Positions 1 to 5,713 are shown, counted from the stretch's first letter. The stretch: DNA of 5,713 bases from Halieaceae bacterium UBA4452 (GCA_002389505.1 DGPA01000011.1:1-5713), one strand, 5' to 3'. Numbers and translations: made by a program. The notes: generated from the sequence alone by a model not told the origin.

Positions 1-1
1 T

Positions 2-730
2 CCTGCTTCGCCTATTCACTATCAATACGACCCGGTGCAAACGACAAAGACCTGTGTTCATGGTGCAATAAACATGCTGGGATTGGCTAAAAGGACAGGT
101 GCCAAGATTTTACAAGCTTCTACGAGTGAAGTTTACGGAGATCCAGCGGTTCACCCACAGCAAGAGCAATACTGGGGCCACGTGAACCCAATTGGGATTC
201 GCTCCTGCTACGACGAGGGTAAGCGATGCGCTGAAACCTTGTTTTTTGACTACCACCGTCAATACCAAGTCGAAATTAAGGTCGCCCGCATTTTCAACAC
301 TTATGGGCCACGAATGCATCCACAAGATGGCAGAGTGGTGTCAAATTTCATTATGCAAGCATTGACTGGCCAGGCGTTGACGCTATTTGGCACGGGCAGC
401 CAAACCCGATCTTTTTGCTATGTCGATGATTTGATAGAAGGCTTGGTTAAATTGATGAACACCGCAGCGGAAGTGACGGGCCCAATAAATTTAGGAAATC
501 CCGACGAACATTCGATGCTGCAATTAGCAGAACGCATAATACAGCTAACAGGGTCAGCTTCAGCTATTACTTACGAAGCGCTGCCCCAAGATGATCCAAA
601 GCAGCGGCAGCCTGACATTTCCCTGGCAAAAGAGGTGCTTGACTGGGTTCCATCCATGAAATTACATGACGGTCTACTAGCGACTATTAACGCATTTAAA
701 CCGTTCGCTAAGCCTGCGACCCGTTTTTAA
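2..730 (+). CDS. UDP-glucuronate decarboxylase (UDP-xylose synthase), 5'-truncated by window edge
   Basis: This enzyme oxidises and decarboxylates UDP-glucuronate to UDP-xylose with bound NAD, supplying xylose for surface polysaccharides in the cytoplasm. The open frame runs from the window edge, so about the first 70-80 residues, including the N-terminal NAD-binding glycine motif, lie outside. Visible family motifs are ASPIHYQYDPVQT at the left edge, TSEVYGDP (125-148), and the SDR catalytic pair in SCYDEGKR (Tyr codon 209-211, Lys four residues later). RIFNTYGPRM and QTRSFCYVDDLIEG follow, both typical of the UXS branch of extended short-chain dehydrogenases. An internal GTG at 35 could be mistaken for a start, but the family sequence continues upstream of it. 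The C-terminus is of normal length and ends in TAA. It is convergent with the sulfotransferase gene, consistent with the edge of a polysaccharide locus. A related dTDP-glucose 4,6-dehydratase is less likely given the CYDEGKR motif. Confidence 0.93.
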   Translation, partial: PASPIHYQYDPVQTTKTCVHGAINMLGLAKRTGAKILQASTSEVYGDPAVHPQQEQYWGHVNPIGIRSCYDEGKRCAETLFFDYHRQYQVEIKVARIFNTYGPRMHPQDGRVVSNFIMQALTGQALTLFGTGSQTRSFCYVDDLIEGLVKLMNTAAEVTGPINLGNPDEHSMLQLAERIIQLTGSASAITYEALPQDDPKQRQPDISLAKEVLDWVPSMKLHDGLLATINAFKPFAKPATRF

Positions 731-789
731 GCTAGCAGTAATTAACACGCCTTCCCAATATCATCGAGCAGGCCGCCCAGCAATCAAAT

Positions 790-871
790 GCCAGTGTGGT
801 GCCCTACTCCGGATGCGATAGCGCTTGCTTTCCATCTACGCACTGTGATGAGTGCAAACCACAACACTGGC
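790..871. repeat. Bulged inverted repeat in the convergent intergenic gap
   Basis: GCCAGTGT at 790-797 is the exact reverse complement of ACACTGGC at 864-871. Pairing continues with GGT (798-800) against ACC (858-860), if the three bases 861-863 bulge out. The loop is long and contains a smaller possible hairpin, GCACT (840-844) with AGTGC (851-855). The right arm abuts the sulfotransferase stop codon at 872-874. A transcript from either gene could fold here, so a role in 3'-end formation or stability for both converging genes is possible. No clear T-tract follows on either strand, so it is not a standard intrinsic terminator. Integron attC core sequences were looked for and are absent. Confidence 0.4.
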
Positions 872-1921
872 TTAGGTTTTAATGTCCGCAATCTTCCGTT
901 GTAATTTAGCTAGTCTGTTAACGTCACTCAAGATAATCTGAGACATAAGGCTAGCCGTGCGTTCAGTAGATAGCCCACGAAAGACGGGCTTTTCTGCGAT
1001 CTCGTCTTTAAATAAGACGCCGTCTTTGCGGCCCAGCTTATTTTTGGCAACAAGCAAATTTTGCTCCTTATAACGCTCAAAAATCACCTTCCGCATGTTG
1101 TCAGTGAGCAGCGTCACAGGGCGACGATCAAAGCTGTTCACGTGGTTAGTCAGCCAGCTCCTCAACACACGATATTGCTCTTTATTGACTGATGGAGAAA
1201 TGATGCGCAACAGCTCAAGTAGTTCCGCAGGCATGGCGAGGTTTTGATCGCTGATGCGCCGATAGCTAGATAGGTCAAAGAGGCTCAGCCGGTTCATAAA
1301 GTCATCAATAATGCTAGCGTTGTGTAACTGCCCGCGCTCAAAAGGAACTAAGGTGACTTTGTCGGCGTCGAAGCACTGCTCCCAGACACTTAGAAAATCA
1401 TAATAGTCGTAGGCATTGGGTTTCTCAGACAGTCTGTCAAACAGCCTTTCGTGAACTGTAGAGCTATGGTCGCCGCTTTTGATGTTCTGTTTATATTCAG
1501 ATTCAAACAGCTCGTCTTGGCGACGCACATAGCAATAAACATAAATTTGGCTCACGTCAATCAGTGGCGCTAAGCGATCGGCTAGTTGTGACACAGATGC
1601 GGCTGTATTCAGATGACAAAAGTGCTCGGAAGACAGCAGTAACTTTTCCCCGGCCCTTTGCGCGACATCGTCATAGAGAGACTGCCAGGCGTGTTCAGCC
1701 TCATAAGTCGCATGCGATGGTAGGTAATGAGGTCTTTCGGTTTTAAATGAGTGTGCCAAAAAGCTGTGGGAGTGTTCGCCCTGCCAGAAATACGCTGGGT
1801 TCTTGGGGTAATAGAAGCCATCGCTACGCAGTGCCTCTGCGTTAATTGACAGGAAGTGTTGTAACGTTGAGCTCCCGGTTTTATGTCTGCCTATGTGTAG
1901 GTGTAACTCTTTCATGACCAT
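872..1921 (-). CDS. Sulfotransferase-like protein (PAPS-dependent family)
   Basis: A 349-residue protein probably transferring a sulfuryl group from PAPS to a carbohydrate or similar acceptor; the acceptor cannot be told from sequence. Residues 9-21 (HIGRHKTGSSTLQ) form the 5'-phosphosulfate-binding loop near the N-terminus, with Lys14 as the key residue. LLLSSEHF (94-101) and YVRRQDELFESEYKQ (131-145) match the 3'-phosphate-binding region, with an Arg and Ser141 in the usual positions. Near the end, the segment 281-304 around FERYKEQN and DGVLF is a recurrent C-terminal signature of bacterial members. There is no signal peptide or membrane segment, so it is cytosolic. The first ATG is preferred over the one two codons later because AAAGGA lies seven bases upstream of it. 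With the neighbouring UDP-xylose synthase it suggests a sulfated polysaccharide, but the two genes are not in one operon. Catalysis is inferred, not proven. Confidence 0.82.
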   Translation of the reverse strand: MVMKELHLHIGRHKTGSSTLQHFLSINAEALRSDGFYYPKNPAYFWQGEHSHSFLAHSFKTERPHYLPSHATYEAEHAWQSLYDDVAQRAGEKLLLSSEHFCHLNTAASVSQLADRLAPLIDVSQIYVYCYVRRQDELFESEYKQNIKSGDHSSTVHERLFDRLSEKPNAYDYYDFLSVWEQCFDADKVTLVPFERGQLHNASIIDDFMNRLSLFDLSSYRRISDQNLAMPAELLELLRIISPSVNKEQYRVLRSWLTNHVNSFDRRPVTLLTDNMRKVIFERYKEQNLLVAKNKLGRKDGVLFKDEIAEKPVFRGLSTERTASLMSQIILSDVNRLAKLQRKIADIKT

Positions 1922-2074
1922 TTATGTGTCCTTTCTACCTACCCACGAAAATAGACGGGTGGGGCTACGGAATATCATCGCATCTCTGCCAGCCAATGTG
2001 CGCATAGAAGACCCAACGATCCACGCTGCGTAGACGTGTATCATACTCGCTAACAGTGCTTGGATAAATGATCG

Positions 2075-2599
2075 ATGACGCCTCCACGAAGCTTGAAGCA
2101 ATTATCCACTCTGGTGTTTTGGCTGGTGCTTTTGTCGTTGCTATTGCGCGGTGCCCGGCATATAAGCCAGGACACGTCCGCCAACAGGCCCCGTGCACCC
2201 GACAGCATTATTGTCAGCGGCAATGACAGCGTCAGTATTCGAGCGAATAAACGCGGCCAATTTGTCGCTAACGGAGCTATTAACGGCGAGCGCATTCGGT
2301 TTTTAGTCGACACCGGCGCAACCCTAGTCACCGTGTCCTCCGCTCAAGCTCGACGCCTTCGCCTGACCCCCGGAAAGCCAATAACCGTCAATACCGCGGC
2401 GGGCGAGGCTAAGGCCTTTTTGACCAGACTGTCATCGGTGCAACTCGGCGGCATTACCTTACAAGGTGTCAATGCCACCATTGTGCCCAGCTACGAATCT
2501 GAAGTGGCGCTCCTGGGCATGAGCTTTCTTCGACACCTGTCAACCGAAAATGCCAATGGCGTCATGATCCTAAAGACACTGCCGCCCACTCGCCAATAA
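2075..2599 (+). CDS. Membrane-anchored retropepsin-like aspartic protease (clan AA)
   Basis: A 174-residue single-domain aspartic protease of the bacterial retropepsin-like type, resembling the TIGR02281 group. Residues 11-24 (LSTLVFWLVLLSLL with flanking Arg and Lys) form one N-terminal membrane segment or uncleaved signal anchor, which would place the catalytic domain in the periplasm. The active-site motif is FLVDTGATLVTVSS (76-89) with Asp79-Thr80-Gly81. The second conserved element is ALLGMSFL (145-152). Like retropepsins it has only one DTG motif and would need to dimerise. The start at 2075 is the first in-frame ATG after a stop at 2069; the ribosome site is weak (GGA ten bases upstream). 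It lies 131 bp before the ATP-grasp ligase on the same strand, so co-transcription is possible, though that gap also holds candidate control elements. The substrate is unknown; processing of a peptide linked to the downstream enzymes is speculation. Confidence 0.85.
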   Translation: MTPPRSLKQLSTLVFWLVLLSLLLRGARHISQDTSANRPRAPDSIIVSGNDSVSIRANKRGQFVANGAINGERIRFLVDTGATLVTVSSAQARRLRLTPGKPITVNTAAGEAKAFLTRLSSVQLGGITLQGVNATIVPSYESEVALLGMSFLRHLSTENANGVMILKTLPPTRQ

Positions 2600-2635
2600 C
2601 GCCTAACCACTATAAATGACGGCGCCATAGTGCTG

Positions 2636-2648
2636 AGTCGATTACACA
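2636..2648 (+). promoter_or_regulatory. Shared 13-bp upstream element, copy 1 (ligase gene)
   Basis: AGTCGATTACACA begins 95 bases before the ATG of the ATP-grasp ligase. The identical 13 bases occur on the - strand at 5593-5581, starting 97 bases before the ATG of the HExxH gene. Matching sequence, orientation and distance suggest a common operator or promoter element. I could not fit a consistent sigma-70 -35/-10 pair to both copies, so the binding protein is unknown. Confidence 0.45.
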
Positions 2649-2652
2649 GTAA

Positions 2653-2668
2653 ACGTTAAATACGTTAA
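2653..2668 (+). repeat. Short direct repeat ACGTTAA-AT-ACGTTAA upstream of the ligase gene
   Basis: ACGTTAA occurs at 2653-2659 and again at 2662-2668, separated by AT. The nine-base period and position just downstream of the shared 13-bp element make a regulator site or an AT-rich promoter core possible. It is short enough that chance cannot be excluded. Confidence 0.3.
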
Positions 2669-2730
2669 TCTAGCCGGTCTCGACCAGCGCAAACCACTTA
2701 TCTAGCGCAACTACTCAAAGGCCCCACTTT

Positions 2731-4506
2731 ATGGAGCGAGGTTATATTCCCAATCGCCAGCAGCTAATGATACGCCTACAGCTGCGGCCACTAGCGGCTT
2801 CAGCTGCTACGCTGGCGACCCTCACCGAGGCCATAGCATTATGGTGGGGAGGTGACCTATCTTTCATGGCAACACCATCACCCCACCCCACCCTAAGTGC
2901 TATTGGTCACTGCCACAACCTACTGCTCCAGGAGGCTGGCGCGCCCGTTTTCGATGCAGCGTTCATCGATCAACAGAGCGTGGACGGCGTCGATATACTC
3001 TGGCTTCCCACCCATCAGCACTTACCCCAAGCGATGCACCAATACAGCGTACGGCAAGTATTGGTGGGACTGCGAGAACATACCACAGCACCCGAATTGG
3101 CTGCCTTCCTGGGTAACACTGCCGGTCGGCTGCGCCAGCATTACTTTCGTTGCGTCTTGCCACCGAGCGATGCTTCTATTGCTATTTTGGCGGCAATGCA
3201 TGATCTAGAGGTCGACATTTTGCCTATTGCAGGAGATGTCATCCAGCTGGGTCAAGGCAGTAATGGGCACCTGCTACACGCCAGTAGCGTTGAGCAAAAT
3301 AGCGTCATTGGGGCCACTATTTCTGAGATGAAATACCTAAGTTTTCAGCGGTTGAAGATGGCAGGCATCCCCACTCCCGAGACCTACCCAACACAAACGA
3401 CCGATCAGGCAGAACAAATTGCGTCGTCGATTAAAGGCCCCATGATTGTTAAACCAGAGGCCGGTAACAGAGGTGAAGGTGTCCATACGCACCTCGTCAG
3501 CGTGGCTGAATTGACCGACGCCATCGCATTGGCTATTGACGCGTCAAAGATCAGCATCGCCTTAGTCCAACCACAACTTAAGGGTCAGTGCCATCGTTTA
3601 CAGGTCATGAATGAGCGCGTGGTTCGGGCGACGACGCGCTTCCCAAAAAGTGTCGTCGGCAATGGCTTAGATACAGTAAAAGAACTGGTAATGCGCGCCA
3701 ATAAGCAGCTGGAAACAATGGTTGAGCGACGGCGGCTCAAAGAATTTCCACTGGACACTCAAACGCAAAGAGCGCTGTCACTGCAGGGGGTAGACGAGCA
3801 TACCGTTATTGCCAAGGGGCAGCGCATTGTCCTTCGAACGGTCACCTCAGTCCGCGACGGAGGGGCTGCCGAAGATATTATCGACGTTCTGCATCCTGCC
3901 AATGTCACCATTGCTATTGAGGCTGCCAAAGCCTGTCACCTTGCCTGTGCGGGCGTTGATTTCTTTTCCGAAGATCCCAGTGTTCCCTGGTATGAAAACG
4001 GCGGCATGATTCTCGAGGTAAACGTCAAACCACAAATTGTGAGTAGACCTTCTGATCGGTTGAACCCAGCCCGCGATGGGTTACTGATAGACGGATTGCG
4101 TCAACAAGCCAACAAAATTGCCATTCACCTGTTTGTCGGTAGCACCGAGGCAGAGCGTCTTGCAAGGAACCAGCAGGCGGCGCTTATTGCCGCTGGCCAG
4201 CTGGCTTGGTGTGTAACGGCGGACGGCATATTTACGCCAGAAGGTAGCACAAGACCGCTCCACAAAGACGGACTAGCAGCCACTGTCTTAACCTGTTTTG
4301 GTAACCCTCGGGTCGATGCGCTCTGTCTAGTCGTGGGTGAATGGGGGCAGCATTTGGCACTGCCCATCAATCACATGACCTCGCTGCAGACGAGAGACGT
4401 GTTGATGCTGGGTCCACCCCATCCGCGCTGGCACGGAGTTCTCACTCGCCTCCAAGCCGTACCGTTAATCGACCCTACCGCCAGCACTCACGCGATGTCA
4501 CGCTAA
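2731..4506 (+). CDS. Cyanophycin synthetase-like ATP-grasp ligase with truncated, P-loop-less Mur-ligase region
   Basis: A 591-residue cytosolic ligase that should use ATP to activate a carboxylate and join it to an amine. Residues 1-165 resemble a divergent cyanophycin-synthetase N-domain (IGHCHNLLLQEAG, 58-70). The match strengthens at QLGQGSNG (172-179). The ATP-grasp domain spans about 190-435: IVKPEAGNRGEGV (239-251, Lys241 and Gly-rich loop), HRLQVMNERVV (288-298), VVGNGLDTVKELV (308-320), AGVDFF (407-412, Asp410) and ILEVNVKP (427-434, Glu429 and Asn431 as probable magnesium ligands). Residues 462-540 still align by eye with the start of the cyanophycin-synthetase Mur-ligase domain (TADGIF, NPRVDALCLVVGEWG), but its GTNGKTT P-loop position reads VGSTEAERL. 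The protein then ends, against roughly 870-900 residues in CphA1. This resembles the single-active-site CphA2 layout. The start has AAAGG nine bases upstream. The 3' end overlaps the convergent HExxH gene by 9 bp. The substrate is unknown. Confidence 0.82.
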   Translation: MERGYIPNRQQLMIRLQLRPLAASAATLATLTEAIALWWGGDLSFMATPSPHPTLSAIGHCHNLLLQEAGAPVFDAAFIDQQSVDGVDILWLPTHQHLPQAMHQYSVRQVLVGLREHTTAPELAAFLGNTAGRLRQHYFRCVLPPSDASIAILAAMHDLEVDILPIAGDVIQLGQGSNGHLLHASSVEQNSVIGATISEMKYLSFQRLKMAGIPTPETYPTQTTDQAEQIASSIKGPMIVKPEAGNRGEGVHTHLVSVAELTDAIALAIDASKISIALVQPQLKGQCHRLQVMNERVVRATTRFPKSVVGNGLDTVKELVMRANKQLETMVERRRLKEFPLDTQTQRALSLQGVDEHTVIAKGQRIVLRTVTSVRDGGAAEDIIDVLHPANVTIAIEAAKACHLACAGVDFFSEDPSVPWYENGGMILEVNVKPQIVSRPSDRLNPARDGLLIDGLRQQANKIAIHLFVGSTEAERLARNQQAALIAAGQLAWCVTADGIFTPEGSTRPLHKDGLAATVLTCFGNPRVDALCLVVGEWGQHLALPINHMTSLQTRDVLMLGPPHPRWHGVLTRLQAVPLIDPTASTHAMSR

Positions 4507-5496
4507 CGCAGACGACGTCCGCTGGACCTGCTTAATAGCGTCGACCACCCTATGGCCCTGAGTCGATAACAGGGCATGTTCGTCTATAATCGCTATGGTG
4601 TCAGGCAGGGGTGCTAGGGCAATTCGCACCACTTCCTCCGCCTCCTCACGCACCTCCTGACATTGAGGATGCGCGGCTATCTTTTGAAAAAGCCCGGCCA
4701 CTACGGTGCAAACGTAACCGGCATGTAATACCCCTTCCATAGGTCGGCTGTCGCGTCGCAACGGCGATTCATAGCTATCGTTGGGACCGTTGTAGGATAA
4801 AGGCTCATACTGACAAAGACTGTTGAGCTGAATATGGGCAGCCTCGTGCACGAGAACCGCGAGAAGCTCAAGGCGGGTTCGCGATTCATTAATATTTAAC
4901 GCCAAAACCCCCGGTAAAAATAAAGAACTCCCACCATCCATTCGAAAATCACTGTCCGGACCACACAGGACAGGTATAATCATACGCACTGACTGGCGCC
5001 ATTGATGAGCCTCTGCCGGAGCGACCCGGTCAAACAGCTTCAGTGCTTGGTCGAGGTCCTGGGTTAGCCCGTCGACTTGCGCTTGCGGGAGCGGCGCTAA
5101 CACCAGCCGCCCCTCCGACTCTGACCCCTCGGTTAACAGCGAAGTCAATGCCTCTGTGGTGTAGGGACTGTGTGGCAGCCCCGGGGGCACAATAGTGAAC
5201 TCACCCACGGCGATCGAAGCGTGGTGTGGCCACGCCGAGCCGATGCTGTCTAACCCTAGAACCACTAAACCGCTATTACTGAGGGCAGGGACCACCGAAA
5301 GGGCAAACTCCCGGTACCAGGCGTAAACAAGCGGGTCAATGAGTTGGTCGGGGGGTAGTGCTTGCAGCTGCTTGAGTAAGCGCGGCAGCCCGTGCGTTGT
5401 TGCCAGCTGCGCATCACCGTCAGCGAGTAGCGCAATACTGTCAATCAAGTCTTGATCGATTTTTTTGGCGTCAACAAACGGGAGTGCAACGCTCAT
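4498..5496 (-). CDS. HExxH-motif protein, putative alpha-ketoglutarate-dependent peptide beta-hydroxylase
   Basis: A 332-residue soluble protein of the HExxH-motif peptide-modification family (TIGR04267-like, now described as aKG-HExxH-type peptide beta-hydroxylases). The motif is VLVHEAAHIQLN (214-225), with His217, Glu218 and His221. About 25 residues later comes YESPLRRDSRPMEGVLHAGY (242-261), the second family hallmark. In it His258 is a candidate third metal ligand, and Arg247 or Arg251 could bind 2-oxoglutarate (inference). LFLPGVLALN (192-201) before the motif also fits the family. The HExxH looks like a metalloprotease signature, but the downstream block argues for the hydroxylase family. 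The N-terminal 150 residues are mostly helical and I do not recognise them separately. There is no signal peptide, so it is cytoplasmic. The start is fixed by a strong ribosome site. The substrate may be a peptide or a product of the convergent ligase; no precursor gene is visible nearby. Confidence 0.82.
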   Translation of the reverse strand: MSVALPFVDAKKIDQDLIDSIALLADGDAQLATTHGLPRLLKQLQALPPDQLIDPLVYAWYREFALSVVPALSNSGLVVLGLDSIGSAWPHHASIAVGEFTIVPPGLPHSPYTTEALTSLLTEGSESEGRLVLAPLPQAQVDGLTQDLDQALKLFDRVAPAEAHQWRQSVRMIIPVLCGPDSDFRMDGGSSLFLPGVLALNINESRTRLELLAVLVHEAAHIQLNSLCQYEPLSYNGPNDSYESPLRRDSRPMEGVLHAGYVCTVVAGLFQKIAAHPQCQEVREEAEEVVRIALAPLPDTIAIIDEHALLSTQGHRVVDAIKQVQRTSSALA

Positions 5497-5502
5497 TTAA
5501 TA

Positions 5503-5509
5503 CCTCCCT
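5503..5509 (-). promoter_or_regulatory. Strong ribosome binding site of the HExxH gene
   Basis: Read on the - strand, AGGGAGG lies six bases (TATTAA) before the ATG at 5496-5494. It is the strongest Shine-Dalgarno sequence in the window and fixes the start of the HExxH gene. Confidence 0.8.
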
Positions 5510-5544
5510 CAGTGCACGCGCTGATGCCTTTCGGGCTGAACAGA

Positions 5545-5576
5545 ACATCGTTTAATCAGAGCACATCGCTTATCAG
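5545..5576 (-). repeat. Imperfect tandem repeat CTGATwAArCGATGT upstream of the HExxH gene
   Basis: On the - strand, CTGATAAGCGATGT (5576-5563) is followed after three bases by CTGATTAAACGATGT (5559-5545). The copies differ by one inserted T and one G-to-A change and have an 18-base period. They lie between the shared 13-bp element and the ribosome site, about 50-80 bases before the start codon. This is a good place for two regulator monomers or dimers to bind side by side. No known regulator consensus was recognised. Confidence 0.4.
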
Positions 5577-5580
5577 GCCT

Positions 5581-5593
5581 TGTGTAATCGACT
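5581..5593 (-). promoter_or_regulatory. Shared 13-bp upstream element, copy 2 (HExxH gene)
   Basis: On the - strand this reads AGTCGATTACACA, identical to the element at 2636-2648 upstream of the ligase, and starts 97 bases before the HExxH start codon. The flanking bases differ between the copies, so this is not a longer duplicated segment, which favours a conserved binding site over a recent duplication. Confidence 0.45.
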
Positions 5594-5660
5594 TGACGCC
5601 TCGTGATTTAGGGCTCAGATGCCCCCGCTCTACCCACGTGGCTACTACTTAATAACAACA

Positions 5661-5681
5661 ATACCCTCATAAAGAGGGTAT
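5661..5681 (-). terminator. Probable intrinsic terminator of a - strand gene beyond the right edge
   Basis: ATACCCTC (5661-5668) and GAGGGTAT (5674-5681) form a perfect 8-bp stem with a five-base loop. Read on the - strand the hairpin is followed by TGTTGTTATT, a T-rich but interrupted tail. Read on the + strand no T-rich tail follows. It lies upstream of the HExxH gene, so it would end transcription of a - strand gene lying to the right and insulate the HExxH promoter. Confidence 0.5.
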
Positions 5682-5713
5682 CTAGCCAGCAAAGCCTATT
5701 GAACTGGCGGTAA
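5682..5713 (-). CDS. Possible 3' end of an unidentified - strand gene
   Basis: Directly before the hairpin, one - strand frame reads TASSIGFAG and stops at TAG (5684-5682), flush with the stem. A second frame reads LPPVQ and stops at TAG (5698-5696). Either could be the tail of a gene lying beyond the window. The evidence is only the position of the stops relative to the terminator; the product cannot be identified. Confidence 0.2.
   Translation of the reverse strand, partial: TASSIGFAG

Noticed and set aside
788..904. 38-codon + strand ORF between the UXS and sulfotransferase genes, considered as a small peptide gene
   Set aside because: No ribosome binding site, it overlaps the sulfotransferase 3' end, and it runs through the inverted repeat.
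1965..2198. 77-codon - strand ORF across the protease start
   Set aside because: Mostly antisense to the well-supported protease gene, with no ribosome site; only its tail lies in the intergenic gap and is mentioned as a weak finding.
2599..2670. Possible integron attC site, because GCCTAAC directly follows the protease stop codon
   Set aside because: No complementary GTTAGGC partner is found at the far end; GTTAAAT at 2655-2661 does not pair with it, and no long folded stem is visible.
2636..2670. A sigma-70 promoter using TTACAC as -35 upstream of the ligase
   Set aside because: The match to TTGACA is poor, and the same spacing in the second copy of the element gives no plausible -10 hexamer.
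4498..5496. Reading the HExxH gene as an ordinary zinc metalloprotease
   Set aside because: The SPLRRDSRPMEGVLH block after the motif fits the HExxH peptide-modification family, and there is no signal peptide or typical protease third-ligand glutamate motif.
5471..5548. 25-codon - strand ORF just upstream of and overlapping the HExxH start, containing two cysteines, considered as a precursor peptide
   Set aside because: No Shine-Dalgarno sequence before its ATG, which lies in the tandem repeat; it runs out of frame through the HExxH ribosome site and start, so it is more likely non-coding.

Overview
The window looks like a stretch of a gammaproteobacterial chromosome, plausibly from a marine or aquatic lineage. 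This is an inference from moderate base composition, gammaproteobacterial-looking proteins and the pairing of UDP-sugar and sulfotransferase genes; no rRNA or other taxonomic marker is present. I see no tRNA, rRNA, CRISPR array, insertion sequence or phage gene.

Left part (1-1921): this looks like the edge of a surface-polysaccharide locus. It holds the C-terminal three quarters of a UDP-glucuronate decarboxylase (UDP-xylose synthase, + strand, cut by the window edge). Converging on it is a PAPS-dependent sulfotransferase-like gene on the - strand. Their 141-bp convergent gap contains a bulged inverted repeat ending exactly at the sulfotransferase stop codon.

Middle and right part (2075-5496): three genes that may form a peptide- or amino-acid-modifying set. 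They are a membrane-anchored retropepsin-like aspartic protease (+), a 591-residue ATP-grasp ligase (+), and a 332-residue HExxH protein (-) of the putative alpha-ketoglutarate-dependent peptide beta-hydroxylase family. The ligase resembles cyanophycin synthetase. Its C-terminal Mur-ligase half is cut short and has lost its nucleotide-binding P-loop, which leaves one likely active site. The ligase and HExxH genes converge and overlap by 9 bp at their 3' ends. Their upstream regions share an identical 13-bp element, AGTCGATTACACA, in the same orientation relative to each gene and starting 95 and 97 bases before the two start codons. In each case a short pair of direct repeats follows, which suggests co-regulation of two genes not in one operon.

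Working model (inference): the ligase builds or extends an isopeptide or amino-acid conjugate, the HExxH enzyme hydroxylates a peptidyl side chain, and the periplasm-facing protease may act nearby. No precursor peptide, cyanophycinase or exporter is visible, so the substrate is unknown.

Right edge (5497-5713): upstream region of the HExxH gene, then a perfect 8-bp hairpin followed by a T-rich tail when read on the - strand. It probably terminates a - strand gene lying beyond the window.
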